Below are positions 1 to 6,753 of a stretch of DNA of 14,298 nucleotides, one piece after another. A program made the translations under genes and the position numbers. Within the stretch, counting starts at the first letter, position 1. Each line of letters opens with the position of its first letter. The notes under the pieces were generated by a model. That model saw nothing but the letters and a program-made list of their open reading frames with translations. It was not told the DNA's origin and ran no database searches. Source of the stretch: JAWXCM01 sp034408745 (GTDB taxonomy: Bacteria; Acidobacteriota; Terriglobia; Bryobacterales; Bryobacteraceae); assembly GCA_034408745.1 (NCBI GenBank), contig JAWXCM010000248.1, positions 1-14,298 on the forward strand, written 5' to 3'.

Positions 1-435
1 AACGCCGGCGCCGGCGTTTTGTGGCCCGTTGACGGTGGACCAGGCAGCGGGAACGTTCATCAGAGTGACCGCTGTGTCGAGGTGGCGCTTCAGAGGCCGG
101 AGCCGCTCCACGCGCTGAACACCGGGGAGCGCGGCCAGTTCGGCCTCGGCGCCGGCCGGTCCTTCGACGAAAATGGCATTGACCAGCACCTGCTCGGTTG
201 CTGTGACGTGGAATCCAGTTTCAGCGATCGCCGCCGTCAGAGTTCGCTGTTTGGCGGCCAGATTTCCACGGCGGGCTGACCGGCTCAGGTCTTTCAGGGA
301 GGTGGCGTCGGCAGCCAGTGGCGCGTCTTCGAGGAGCAACGCATAACGTTCATTCCGCGGCGCGGCGTACAGGGCGCAGACGGCAAGCAACAGGAGTCCT
401 GCGGTTCTCACGGCAAATCGGACGCAGTCCGGCAT
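1..435 (-). CDS. Secreted subtilisin-like serine protease (S8 family), N-terminal part, cut by the window edge
   Basis: An open frame of 145 codons begins at an ATG at 435-433 on the minus strand and runs off the left edge without a stop. An AGGAG sits about ten bases upstream. Residues 1 to about 25 form a signal peptide, with a hydrophobic LLLLAVCALYAA core. The next roughly 95 residues look like an I9-type propeptide, with a pattern of helices and a GVQRVERLRPLKR stretch. The visible end reads MNVPAAWSTVNGPQNAGAGV, which is where subtilases begin their catalytic domain just before the IAVIDTGI Asp motif. No catalytic residue lies inside the window, so the family call rests on this boundary and the propeptide-like region. 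It would be exported and self-processed. It is divergent from the small gene at 500. Confidence 0.72.
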   Translation of the reverse strand, partial: MPDCVRFAVRTAGLLLLAVCALYAAPRNERYALLLEDAPLAADATSLKDLSRSARRGNLAAKQRTLTAAIAETGFHVTATEQVLVNAIFVEGPAGAEAELAALPGVQRVERLRPLKRHLDTAVTLMNVPAAWSTVNGPQNAGAGV

Positions 436-499
436 AGAGTGGTTACTCCTGAAACACAAACATAAGTAATTGTGCTAGAGTAGATTAGAGAGGTTCCTT

Positions 500-769
500 A
501 TGGCCACGAAGCAGCCCTACTCTCAGGGGGCACAGGTCGAGCACGGTAAGTTTGGGCTTGGCTCGGTGATGTCCTGCACTGATGAGTATATCGTAATAAA
601 ATTCGATGACCATGGGGAAAAGAAGTTCGTCTCCTCCATGGTTCTCTCCTCCCTGAGGAAGAGTGATCGCCAGCCTCCCGTCGAAAAACGCGCTACGCGG
701 GCTCGCAAGAAAGTCGCTGCCGCCGCGCCGCCTCCCGTGGTACCAGCCGCACCACCCGCTCAGGGCTAA
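500..769 (+). CDS. Small basic protein with a UvrD/PcrA C-terminal-like (Tudor-like) domain
   Basis: This gene encodes 89 residues from an ATG, with an AGAGAGG about seven bases upstream. Residues 9 to 52 carry the pattern G-x-V-x-H-x-x-FG-x-G-x-V, then IVIKFDDHGEKKF and a closing leucine. That pattern is seen in the C-terminal tail of UvrD/PcrA helicases, where a Tudor-like barrel contacts RNA polymerase. The remaining residues 53 to 89 are a Lys/Arg-rich stretch followed by Ala/Pro repeats, a typical disordered nucleic-acid-binding tail. No helicase sequence is present, so this is a free-standing version of the domain. A DNA or RNA polymerase-binding role is inference. A hairpin terminator follows. 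Confidence 0.7.
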   Translation: MATKQPYSQGAQVEHGKFGLGSVMSCTDEYIVIKFDDHGEKKFVSSMVLSSLRKSDRQPPVEKRATRARKKVAAAAPPPVVPAAPPAQG

Positions 770-798
770 CCTACCTCATCTAATACCGACTTTTCACA

Positions 799-840
799 GG
801 CTCCTGCTCGCGCCCCAGCGCAGCGGAGCCATGTGCTTTT
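799..840 (+). terminator. Probable Rho-independent terminator after the Tudor-like gene
   Basis: Bases 799-830 fold into a hairpin of 6, 3 and 4 base pairs separated by two single-base bulges, closed by a CCCA loop. The outer arms are GGCTCC and GGAGCC. A short TTTT follows at 837-840. It lies 30 bases after the stop of the 89-residue gene. The T tract is short, so strength is uncertain. Confidence 0.5.
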
Positions 841-969
841 CCCGACTAACTCTACGATCTTCTCCTCAGATAATTCCTAGTCCGTACCTTCCTATTCCCA
901 AAACGGTACAACCCGATCTTCCAATCCGCGCGTTGCGGGCGTACCATTTTGAAACACGAGCAACGCACA

Positions 970-1425
970 ATGAGACTCACGACGGTCCAAGTGTTCGCAA
1001 TCCTGGCGGTTTTGACCGCAGTTCCATTTCAGCTTTCGGGGGGTGAACCGGACGAACGTCCGGCTTGTACCGCAAAGACACGAAGTCAGTTCTGGCCTCA
1101 GGCCGCCAACACCAATCCGGCGGCCGCCCGGGCAGCCGCCCAGGCCGGAGAACTCCGGATATGCACGCGGCAGGGGTTTCGATACAGTTGGCGGGAGCTG
1201 ACGGTGCACTGGACCAGTCTGCGAAAGAAGGGTGCCGAACCCACTGCCACCGAAAAGCCAGTAGCTCTGCTGACCGATCATGACGGGAAGTCCGCCGACC
1301 ATTCCGCGCAGCTCGGCGGACTGACATTCGAGAACTCGCCCGACGCCAAACACAAAGCGGGCCTGTCCGCAAGGAACAGGCCCGCTTCAGGCAAACTGTC
1401 AGAGGTCCCGGGCGTCAGGCGCTGA
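970..1425 (+). CDS. Small secreted protein of unknown function
   Basis: I chose the ATG at 970, giving 151 residues. A TTG at 949 would add seven residues but spoils the signal peptide. Residues 1 to about 24 are a signal peptide (VFAILAVLTAVPF core). The mature part holds two cysteines, in PACTAK and RICTR, around an FWPQAANTNPAAAR segment, then FRYSWRELTVHW. This arrangement is one I associate with conserved small exported proteins of Acidobacteria that have no assigned function. The last 25 or so codons read through the terminator hairpin of the convergent erpA gene and overlap its 3' end by 11 bases, so the C-terminus may be non-conserved. The ribosome binding site is weak. Confidence 0.6.
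   Translation: MRLTTVQVFAILAVLTAVPFQLSGGEPDERPACTAKTRSQFWPQAANTNPAAARAAAQAGELRICTRQGFRYSWRELTVHWTSLRKKGAEPTATEKPVALLTDHDGKSADHSAQLGGLTFENSPDAKHKAGLSARNRPASGKLSEVPGVRR
1355..1387 (-). terminator. Terminator of the erpA-like gene
   Basis: A perfect 12-base-pair stem (AAGCGGGCCTGT at 1355-1366 with its complement at 1376-1387) encloses a nine-base loop. It starts 28 bases beyond the minus-strand stop of erpA. On that strand the stem is followed by TGTGTTTGG, a poor T tract. Transcripts from the plus strand would form the same hairpin, so it may work in both directions. Confidence 0.75.
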
Positions 1426-1738
1426 AAGAGCTGCCGCAGCCGCAGGTCGACTTGGTATTGGGATTGTTGAACTTGAAGCCGGAGCCTTCCATGGACTCGA
1501 CGTAATCGACCTCGGCGCCATCCAGGTACAGAAGGCTGGCCTGGTCGATGAATACCTTGAGGCCCTCGAAATTGTAGCTCTTGTCCAGCATCCCCGGGCT
1601 ATTCTCGAAAGCCATCGAGTAGCTAAAGCCGGAGCAGCCGCCACCAACGACGGAAATCCGCAGTCCAGCGGGCTTAGGCTCCTGGACGTTCAGGATTTCC
1701 TGAACCTTGGTCACGGCAGTGGGAGTCAGAGTGATCAT
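1415..1738 (-). CDS. erpA: A-type iron-sulfur cluster carrier (HesB/IscA family, ErpA-like)
   Basis: The product is 107 residues, the normal length for A-type carriers. These proteins accept an Fe-S cluster from the scaffold and deliver it to apo-enzymes in the cytoplasm. The three ligand cysteines are all present: Cys35 in GGGCSGF, and Cys99 and Cys101 in the C-terminal TCGCGSSFS. That tail matches ErpA better than IscA, whose tail reads more like CGCGESF. The gene stands alone, with no isc or suf genes nearby, as is usual for erpA. It is divergent from the sigma factor gene and ends at a strong hairpin. A GAGG lies about thirteen bases upstream of the ATG. Confidence 0.93.
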   Translation of the reverse strand: MITLTPTAVTKVQEILNVQEPKPAGLRISVVGGGCSGFSYSMAFENSPGMLDKSYNFEGLKVFIDQASLLYLDGAEVDYVESMEGSGFKFNNPNTKSTCGCGSSFSA

Positions 1739-1969
1739 AGTGGATGCTTACCTCAACTGTAGGTTTCGAACCCATTGTAACCGAAGTCCCGTCAAACCGG
1801 AGTGAGGCACGGGGCGAAAACGGCTGGTTCCATCTTATGGGATGCAATACGGTTGCCCCGCGAAGCGGAAATCTGATAAAAGGGTCAGAAGCGTCCGTGC
1901 CCTCCAAGCTTTCCACTCACATGTCTGTTTTGGTGCAACCTACACCGGTTATGGCACGTCGGAGTGGTC
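1739..1969. other. Divergent intergenic region between erpA and the ECF sigma gene
   Basis: These 231 bases must hold the promoters of two divergent genes. I see no convincing -35/-10 pair, no tRNA or riboswitch fold and no long reading frame that looks like protein. Confidence 0.4.
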
Positions 1970-2632
1970 ATGAACGGCTTGAGCGGCGTACTCCCCTTTC
2001 CCACAACCGGGGAGAAAACTCGTACAAGGACCAGAGTGGATCATCGCGGATCTGATGAAGCTCTGCTGGTTCGGCGGGTCCAGGCCAAAGACGAAATCGC
2101 TTTCCGCGAGATCGTCGAACGGTATCAGAGCAAGGTCTTTTCGATCATCTACGGCATCCTCCGCAATCATAACGACGCCGAGGACATTTCTCAGCAGGTA
2201 TTCGCGAAAATATACTTCTCTATCGGCAACTTCGACTTCCGGTCGTCGCTGCTGACCTGGATCTACAAGATTACTGTCAACGAGTGCTACGACTACCTTC
2301 GCAAGAAGAGGGTTCGGAAGCTCGTTTACGAAAGCGACTTCTCCGAAGAAGATACCCTTCAGATGGAGAATTCCCAAACCGCGGTGGACAGGCAGGCGCC
2401 GGCGGATGAAACCCTGGTGCGGCGCGATCTGCTGATGAAAATGCTGTCCAAGGTTTCCGAGGAGGATCGAATGCTGATGCTCCTGAAGGAAGTGGAAGGA
2501 CATTCGGTCGAAGAACTGGCGCAGATGACCGGGATGAACGAGAATACGATCAAGGTGAAGTTGTTCCGGACCCGCCAGAAGCTGCTTAAGGCAGCTCAGC
2601 GTCTTGGCGCCGCTCCGGTTACCAGTGCTTAG
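1970..2632 (+). CDS. ECF-family RNA polymerase sigma factor (RpoE-like)
   Basis: The ATG at 1970 is preferred because GGAG lies six bases upstream. The in-frame GTG at 1964 overlaps that site. The product is 220 residues. Region 2 spans about residues 37 to 105: DEIAFREIVERYQSKVF, then the NDAEDISQQVFAKIY helix that binds core polymerase and the -10 element, then FRSSLLTWIYKI. Region 4 spans about 157 to 210, with the helix-turn-helix HSVEELAQMTGMNENTIKVKL. The N-terminal 25 residues are an unconserved extension. The anti-sigma gene follows 92 bases later, the standard pairing in which the sigma factor is held at the membrane until an envelope signal releases it. A Spy/CpxP-like gene comes next, which supports envelope stress as that signal. 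Confidence 0.93.
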   Translation: MNGLSGVLPFPTTGEKTRTRTRVDHRGSDEALLVRRVQAKDEIAFREIVERYQSKVFSIIYGILRNHNDAEDISQQVFAKIYFSIGNFDFRSSLLTWIYKITVNECYDYLRKKRVRKLVYESDFSEEDTLQMENSQTAVDRQAPADETLVRRDLLMKMLSKVSEEDRMLMLLKEVEGHSVEELAQMTGMNENTIKVKLFRTRQKLLKAAQRLGAAPVTSA

Positions 2633-2724
2633 TGACCCTGGAAGTGGGTTGTGTTGCGGGAAAGCAATGAGCGGGCAAAGATCCGCCAGATTGCGTGTTG
2701 GTTGTAGTGTCTGGGAAGAAGCAA

Positions 2725-3207
2725 ATGCATGAGCCAGTGAAGAGTCGTCTCGAGGAGTATTTGGACGGCGGGGGGCCGTTTCCCGACGTGGAAGCACACC
2801 TCCGTAACTGCGGCGGTTGCCGGAGTGAAGTGGACGCGATGCGTGTACAGGCTTTACTGCTGCGCTCGCTGCGTCCGCCGCGTAAACCTGAACTCGAAGT
2901 GCGTCCGGACTTCTATGCGAAGGTAATGGACCGGATTGAATCGCAGGCCCGCCCTTCCATGTGGGTTCTGTTCGGTGAGTCGCTGTTCGCCAGGCGGCTT
3001 GCGTATGCCTCGGCTGCGTTCCTGATGTTGCTGGGAACCTTCCTGATCTCGTCGACCACCGATCCGCAGTTGTCGGTGGCTGCCTCGAGTCCGGAGGTGA
3101 TTCTGGCTGGGCACAGCGATGAAATGGCGCCTGTGACCGATGTTCAGCCGTCACATCGCGGCGTCGTGCTGGTCAATCTGGCCTCCTACAATCAGGACTT
3201 CCAGTAA
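2725..3207 (+). CDS. Membrane-bound zinc-type anti-sigma factor
   Basis: I place the start at the ATG at 2725, behind GGGAAGAAG, giving 160 residues. The GTG at 2695 adds ten residues with no ribosome site. The N-terminal cytoplasmic part carries the ZAS signature H-x3-C-x2-C (His25, Cys29, Cys32) after EEYLDGG. The usual leading cysteine is missing, and His2 may fill that place. A single membrane helix covers about residues 92 to 108 and leaves a periplasmic tail of some 50 residues. The protein should bind the sigma factor encoded just upstream. Its stop codon overlaps the start of the next gene by one base (TAATG), so the Spy-like partner is translationally coupled to it. Confidence 0.88.
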   Translation: MHEPVKSRLEEYLDGGGPFPDVEAHLRNCGGCRSEVDAMRVQALLLRSLRPPRKPELEVRPDFYAKVMDRIESQARPSMWVLFGESLFARRLAYASAAFLMLLGTFLISSTTDPQLSVAASSPEVILAGHSDEMAPVTDVQPSHRGVVLVNLASYNQDFQ

Positions 3208-3590
3208 TGATGGACAGGGCGCCATGGCAGAATCCACGGATCCTGTTTACCCTGGCGGCAATTTTCCTCTCCGGAGCGGCGGCCGGTGCACTCACCATGC
3301 GCCTCACGCTCTCCCCGGAGCGGCACAGGAACGGACTGTACTGGAAGGACAACGGCGGGCGTGAGATCTCGCTCCAGCGCTTCACCAGGGAGCTCAGCCT
3401 CACCCCGGATCAGGAAAAGGAAATGGAAGTCGTGCTGGACGACTTCATGACCTATATCCAGTCCCTTCAGGCACAGATGGACGATGTCCGGGCTACCGGC
3501 AAGCACAGTGTTCTCAAGATCCTTCGCGAAGATCAGAAACAGAAATTTGAGAAGCTGCTGGCCGATATTCAGACCAGGCAAAGCCACTGA
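3207..3590 (+). CDS. Membrane-anchored Spy/CpxP-like periplasmic protein
   Basis: This 127-residue protein starts within the stop of the anti-sigma gene. A second ATG follows immediately, so the first residue is uncertain. Residues 11 to 32 are an uncleaved or cleavable signal anchor. The periplasmic part has a clear LTPDQ at 65-69 and a weaker LREDQKQKFEKLL near 96-108, the two LTxxQ-type repeats of the Spy/CpxP/CnrX group. These proteins are all-helical chaperones or sensors of misfolded protein and metals in the periplasm. Coupling to an ECF sigma/anti-sigma pair resembles the CnrX and ZraP arrangement, in which this protein feeds the signal to the anti-sigma factor. That role is inferred from context. 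Confidence 0.8.
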   Translation: MMDRAPWQNPRILFTLAAIFLSGAAAGALTMRLTLSPERHRNGLYWKDNGGREISLQRFTRELSLTPDQEKEMEVVLDDFMTYIQSLQAQMDDVRATGKHSVLKILREDQKQKFEKLLADIQTRQSH

Positions 3591-3627
3591 CTCCGGCCTG
3601 CGCATTGGGCGCGGTTACGATGGAGCC

Positions 3628-4029
3628 ATGGAGTCCCCTGCCGCAATTCTCAGTCAACTAAGCCACGTGCTGCTCCGGCTCCACAAAGTTTTGCTGGAAT
3701 CCGAGCGGTCCATCTACGAACGGGATGTCGCGAAAATCGAGTCTCCCGGCCAGTTCCTCGGCCTTCTCATGGAAGACCCGTGGTTTGCCTATCTTCGCGA
3801 GCTGTCTGGGCTGGTGGTCCAGATCGACCAGAAGATCGACGACAAGAAGAACCCGGTGCGACCCGAGGATGTCGAACTGTTTCTTCAGCGCGCACGGGCC
3901 CTGCTGGTGCCGTCTGAGTTCGGTCAGGGGTTCGAAAAGCGCTACTTTGAAGCACTGCAGCGCGACCCCGATGTGGTGATGTCCCACGCCGCCGCGACAC
4001 GCGCCATCAACAGTCTGCCTGCCTCCTGA
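3628..4029 (+). CDS. Conserved hypothetical protein
   Basis: The open frame extends upstream into the previous gene, but the first methionine beyond it is at 3628, giving 133 residues. A GGAG sits only two bases ahead, so the start is not firmly set. There is no signal peptide and no membrane segment. The protein is mostly helical and acidic, with LLRLHKVLLESERSIYER near the N-terminus, a PWFAYLRELSGLVVQIDQ segment in the middle and FEKRYFEALQRDPDVVMSH near the end. I recall similar small proteins of unknown function in Acidobacteria and Proteobacteria but cannot name a domain. It sits 37 bases after the Spy-like gene, so it probably shares its transcript. Confidence 0.8.
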   Translation: MESPAAILSQLSHVLLRLHKVLLESERSIYERDVAKIESPGQFLGLLMEDPWFAYLRELSGLVVQIDQKIDDKKNPVRPEDVELFLQRARALLVPSEFGQGFEKRYFEALQRDPDVVMSHAAATRAINSLPAS

Positions 4030-4043
4030 GCCGATGTTCCACC

Positions 4044-4061
4044 TGTAAAGTCGTTGTAAAG
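4044..4061 (+). promoter_or_regulatory. CpxR-like tandem operator upstream of the kinase/regulator operon
   Basis: TGTAAAG occurs twice, at 4044-4050 and 4055-4061, an 11-base repeat that places both half-sites on one face of the helix. The core GTAAAGTCGTTGTAAA matches the Escherichia coli CpxR box (GTAAA, a short spacer, GTAAA) with a six-base spacer. It lies 47 bases before the kinase start. The same core recurs at 6672-6687. Binding by the regulator encoded at 5952 is inference. Confidence 0.65.
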
Positions 4062-4107
4062 CCCTTTCATTTCCTGCGGCAACAGAGTACATCTGGAGTC
4101 TGCTCTC

Positions 4108-5952
4108 ATGCGCAACCGACTCACGCCCTGGGTTTTCGGGGCTGCCCTCGCCGCGATACCACTGCTCGGCTACGTGCAGTACCGCTGGGTAGAACGTGTC
4201 AGCGACGCGGAGTTGCAGCGTGAAGCCACACGTTTGCAGCAGGGCCTGGAGCAGGTGGCTGGTGCGTTGGACGCCGAGGTGGCGCGCGCCCACCTGTGGT
4301 TCGCTTTGCGACCCGCCGAAGTGGAAAGCGCGGGCGGGCGACCCACTGCGGATTCGGTGGCAGCGGCATATTCGGCTCGTGTGAACGAATGGCGCTCGGG
4401 CGCCGAGTTTCCTGGCCTCGTGCGGGAAGTGCTCTTCGAGTTCGATTCCGAGTTCCGAAAGGTCAGAGCCTCGGACGGAAGCATTGAGGAAGTTTCTGCG
4501 ATACCCCAGACGCAGCGGTCTTCCGGTCCTGTGGGGCGGAACCTGCCGTTCGTGACCTCGAGTGGCGATATTGTGCTGCTGATGCCTGTCCTCCGCAACG
4601 GCCCTCCCGGCTGGCGCGGAGGCCCGCCCGGTCAGGGTGGCGGCTTCGGTTTTGGACGAGGCCGCGGCGGTCCGGAAAGGCCGCCTCGGCGGCGTGGGCC
4701 GGATGGTCCGCCGCCCTCGCGTGAGGCGCCGCCGCCCCCTCGGGATCGCGAGGACGATGACGAGGATGGCATCGAACGGCATCGCGAACGTGCCCTGATT
4801 CTGGATCGCGAGCACATAGTGCGGAAAGTGATACCGAGGCTTGCGGACCGCTACCTGGGCAGCCGGTCGCCGGAACTGCGAGTCGCCGACGGAGACCGGA
4901 TCCTTGCCGGCGAGGGTGTGCAAAGTGTGGCAGCCCGGGTTCGGACTCTCGCGATGCGCCCGGAATGCCTGTTGGCTGCGGATCAGCTCGACCTGCAGGG
5001 CGGGCCGCCGGAAGGAAGGCGTTCCGGCCCGGTTCGTGCGAACCTGCTCCGGCTGACGCCTCAGAACTGCCCCGCCCTGCCCGCAAACGGTCCAGCAGGC
5101 CTGTGGGAACTCGGCATGGCCAATCCGGTCGCCGCCTCGGCGGGCGCCTTTCGAACCCGCAATCTGGCGATTTCTTTCGGGGTGCTGGCCTGTCTTGCCG
5201 GGGCCATCCTGGCGTTGTGGGTCTCCACCAGAAGGGCGGCCGAACTGGCCCGTCGCCAGATGGAGTTCGCAATGGCTGTGTCTCATGAGCTGAGAACGCC
5301 GCTTACGGTCATGCGGCTGGCGGGAGACAACCTGGCGCAGGGAATCGCCACCACACCGGAACAGGTGAGGAGGTATGGCGAGACCATACGCAGGGAATCC
5401 GAGCGGCTGGCCGGAATGGTGGAGCAACTGCTCACGTTCGCCCGGGCCCAGAGGCCCGACTTCGTCGTGCGAGCCCAGCCCGTGCCGGCTGCCGCAATCG
5501 TCGACGGTGCGTTGTCCGCGGCGGAGACGGTTCTTCGTGACGCAGGCTTCACCGTCGTGCGGGAAGTGGAGCCCGACCTGCCTCAGGTGCATGCCGATCT
5601 GAACCTCATGATCGCCGCTCTTACCAACCTGGTAGTCAACGCGGTTCGACATGCCTCCGCGGGCAAATGGGTTCGGGTGCGGGCGACGGCGGCCAGCGGC
5701 AGGGTGGAAATTGAGGTGGCCGACCATGGCCCCGGAATCGGCCGGCGAGACCTGCGCCGCGTCTTTCGCCCTTTCTATCGCGGCACGCTCAGCGGCGGCA
5801 GCCAGGGCACCGGACTTGGACTTCACCTGGTCCGGAAGATCGCCGAAGCTCACGGGGGGACGGTTGAGGTAGAATCCAGTCCTGGGGCGGGCACCGTGGC
5901 AACCATCGGACTCCCGGTGGCCATTCCGCCCACGGAAGAGGCTAACGTCTGA
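4108..5952 (+). CDS. Membrane sensor histidine kinase with a Gly/Pro/Arg-rich insert in the sensor region (CpxA-like role)
   Basis: The product is 614 residues. Membrane helices at about 7-26 and 353-372 enclose a periplasmic sensor of some 325 residues. Residues 165-221 of it are a low-complexity run rich in Gly, Pro and Arg that ends in an acidic DREDDDEDG. The kinase core is complete: H-box SHELRTPL with phospho-acceptor His393, N-box with Asn511 in NLVVNAVRHA, G1 DHGPGIG from Asp539, an F-box-like RVFRPFYRG, and G2 GTGLGLH from Gly567. Its stop overlaps the regulator start by one base (TGATG), so the two are coupled partners. A tandem GTAAA operator in the leader suggests autoregulation. 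Flanking Spy/CpxP-like genes point to envelope stress as the input. The signal itself cannot be read from sequence. Confidence 0.93.
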   Translation: MRNRLTPWVFGAALAAIPLLGYVQYRWVERVSDAELQREATRLQQGLEQVAGALDAEVARAHLWFALRPAEVESAGGRPTADSVAAAYSARVNEWRSGAEFPGLVREVLFEFDSEFRKVRASDGSIEEVSAIPQTQRSSGPVGRNLPFVTSSGDIVLLMPVLRNGPPGWRGGPPGQGGGFGFGRGRGGPERPPRRRGPDGPPPSREAPPPPRDREDDDEDGIERHRERALILDREHIVRKVIPRLADRYLGSRSPELRVADGDRILAGEGVQSVAARVRTLAMRPECLLAADQLDLQGGPPEGRRSGPVRANLLRLTPQNCPALPANGPAGLWELGMANPVAASAGAFRTRNLAISFGVLACLAGAILALWVSTRRAAELARRQMEFAMAVSHELRTPLTVMRLAGDNLAQGIATTPEQVRRYGETIRRESERLAGMVEQLLTFARAQRPDFVVRAQPVPAAAIVDGALSAAETVLRDAGFTVVREVEPDLPQVHADLNLMIAALTNLVVNAVRHASAGKWVRVRATAASGRVEIEVADHGPGIGRRDLRRVFRPFYRGTLSGGSQGTGLGLHLVRKIAEAHGGTVEVESSPGAGTVATIGLPVAIPPTEEANV

Positions 5953-6650
5953 TGGCGCAGCGCAGGATTCTCGTAGTCGAAGACGAGGCAATGCTGGCGA
6001 TGCTCCTGTCCGATCGACTAACCAGTGAAGGTTTCATGGTGGAGACGGCGGGAGACGGCAACACAGGGCTAAGTATGGCGGCGACCGGCAACTGGGATCT
6101 GGTCATCCTGGACGTTATGCTGCCGGGCATCGACGGGTTCCGTGTCTGCGAATCGCTGCGCAGTCGCGGCGTAACCACGCCCGTGCTGATGCTGACGGCG
6201 CGCGGGGAGGTGCGGGACCGGGTGGCCGGACTGAAGATTGGTGCCGACGACTACCTGCCCAAACCTTTCGACGTTTCGGAACTGCTGGCCCGCATTGAGG
6301 CGTTGATGCGGCGGCACGCGCCGGTGTCGCATGACACGGCTGCGTTCGGTCCGGTGCTGGTCGACCGTATACAGAAAACCGTCATGCGCGCGGGAACTCC
6401 GGTCGATTTATCGTTTAAAGAGTTTCAAATGCTTTGTTATTTGCTGGACCGGCCGGAAACCCCGGTCTCCCGCGAAGAACTGCTGCAGCGGGTCTGGGGA
6501 TATCAGCATACTCCGAACACAAGGACCGTCGACGTTCATATGGCGCAGCTTCGGAGCAAACTGGAAGATAATCCGAAGGAGCCCCGGTACCTGGTAACCG
6601 CTCACGGATTCGGCTACAAATTCGCGCAGCCGAAATCCTCCGACGCCTGA
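5952..6650 (+). CDS. OmpR/PhoB-family response regulator (CpxR-like role)
   Basis: This 232-residue regulator has the family's normal length. The receiver domain (about 1-120) keeps Asp11, the phospho-acceptor Asp54 in LDVMLPG, Thr82 and Lys104 in PKPF. The C-terminal winged helix (about 130-228) has the usual LSFKEFQMLCYLL, RTVDVHMAQLRSKLE recognition helix and VTAHGFGYKF wing. Such proteins bind direct repeats about 11 bases apart as dimers. Repeats with that spacing are present before the operon (4044-4061) and just after this gene (6672-6691). No terminator is visible between this gene and the Spy-like gene at 6754, so some read-through is possible. Confidence 0.95.
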   Translation: MAQRRILVVEDEAMLAMLLSDRLTSEGFMVETAGDGNTGLSMAATGNWDLVILDVMLPGIDGFRVCESLRSRGVTTPVLMLTARGEVRDRVAGLKIGADDYLPKPFDVSELLARIEALMRRHAPVSHDTAAFGPVLVDRIQKTVMRAGTPVDLSFKEFQMLCYLLDRPETPVSREELLQRVWGYQHTPNTRTVDVHMAQLRSKLEDNPKEPRYLVTAHGFGYKFAQPKSSDA

Positions 6651-6657
6651 CAAATAC

Positions 6658-6709
6658 TTTACACTCGCCAATTTACTTCGACTTTACTTCGTTAATGCAG
6701 CGTAATTAT
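6658..6709 (+). promoter_or_regulatory. CpxR-like operator and probable promoter of the second Spy-like gene
   Basis: Three TTTAC half-sites occur at 6658, 6672 and 6683; the last two are TTTACTTCG repeats 11 bases apart. Read on the minus strand the pair is GTAAAGTCGAAGTAAA, identical at 14 of 16 positions to the kinase-operon site. A possible -10 element, TAATTA, lies at 6703-6708. This puts the repeat over the -35 position, the usual layout for activation by PhoB/OmpR-type regulators. A further TTTAC at 6721 is probably chance. Confidence 0.62.
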
Positions 6710-6753
6710 CTCGGGCCGCGTTTACAGGAGTGGAGGTTGTACAAACACATACC

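Noticed and set aside
19..279. An 86-codon plus-strand frame at the left edge
   Set aside because: It is antisense to the protease N-terminus, which has a ribosome site, signal peptide and subtilase boundary.
663..1046. A 127-codon frame running from the Tudor-like gene across the intergenic region
   Set aside because: It crosses a terminator hairpin, overlaps two better genes and has a composition unlike real protein.
1739..1969. A tRNA, riboswitch or ECF autoregulatory promoter between erpA and the sigma gene
   Set aside because: No cloverleaf or conserved aptamer was found, and no GGAAC-type element with a matching -10 before the sigma gene was convincing.
1949..3154. A 401-codon open frame on the minus strand
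   Set aside because: It is antisense to the sigma and anti-sigma genes and has no recognisable domain, signal peptide or ribosome site.
3658..5991. A 777-codon open frame on the minus strand
   Set aside because: It is antisense to the kinase and regulator, which carry all expected motifs. Its translation is Arg/His/Pro-rich without domains, as expected from the complement of GC-rich coding sequence.
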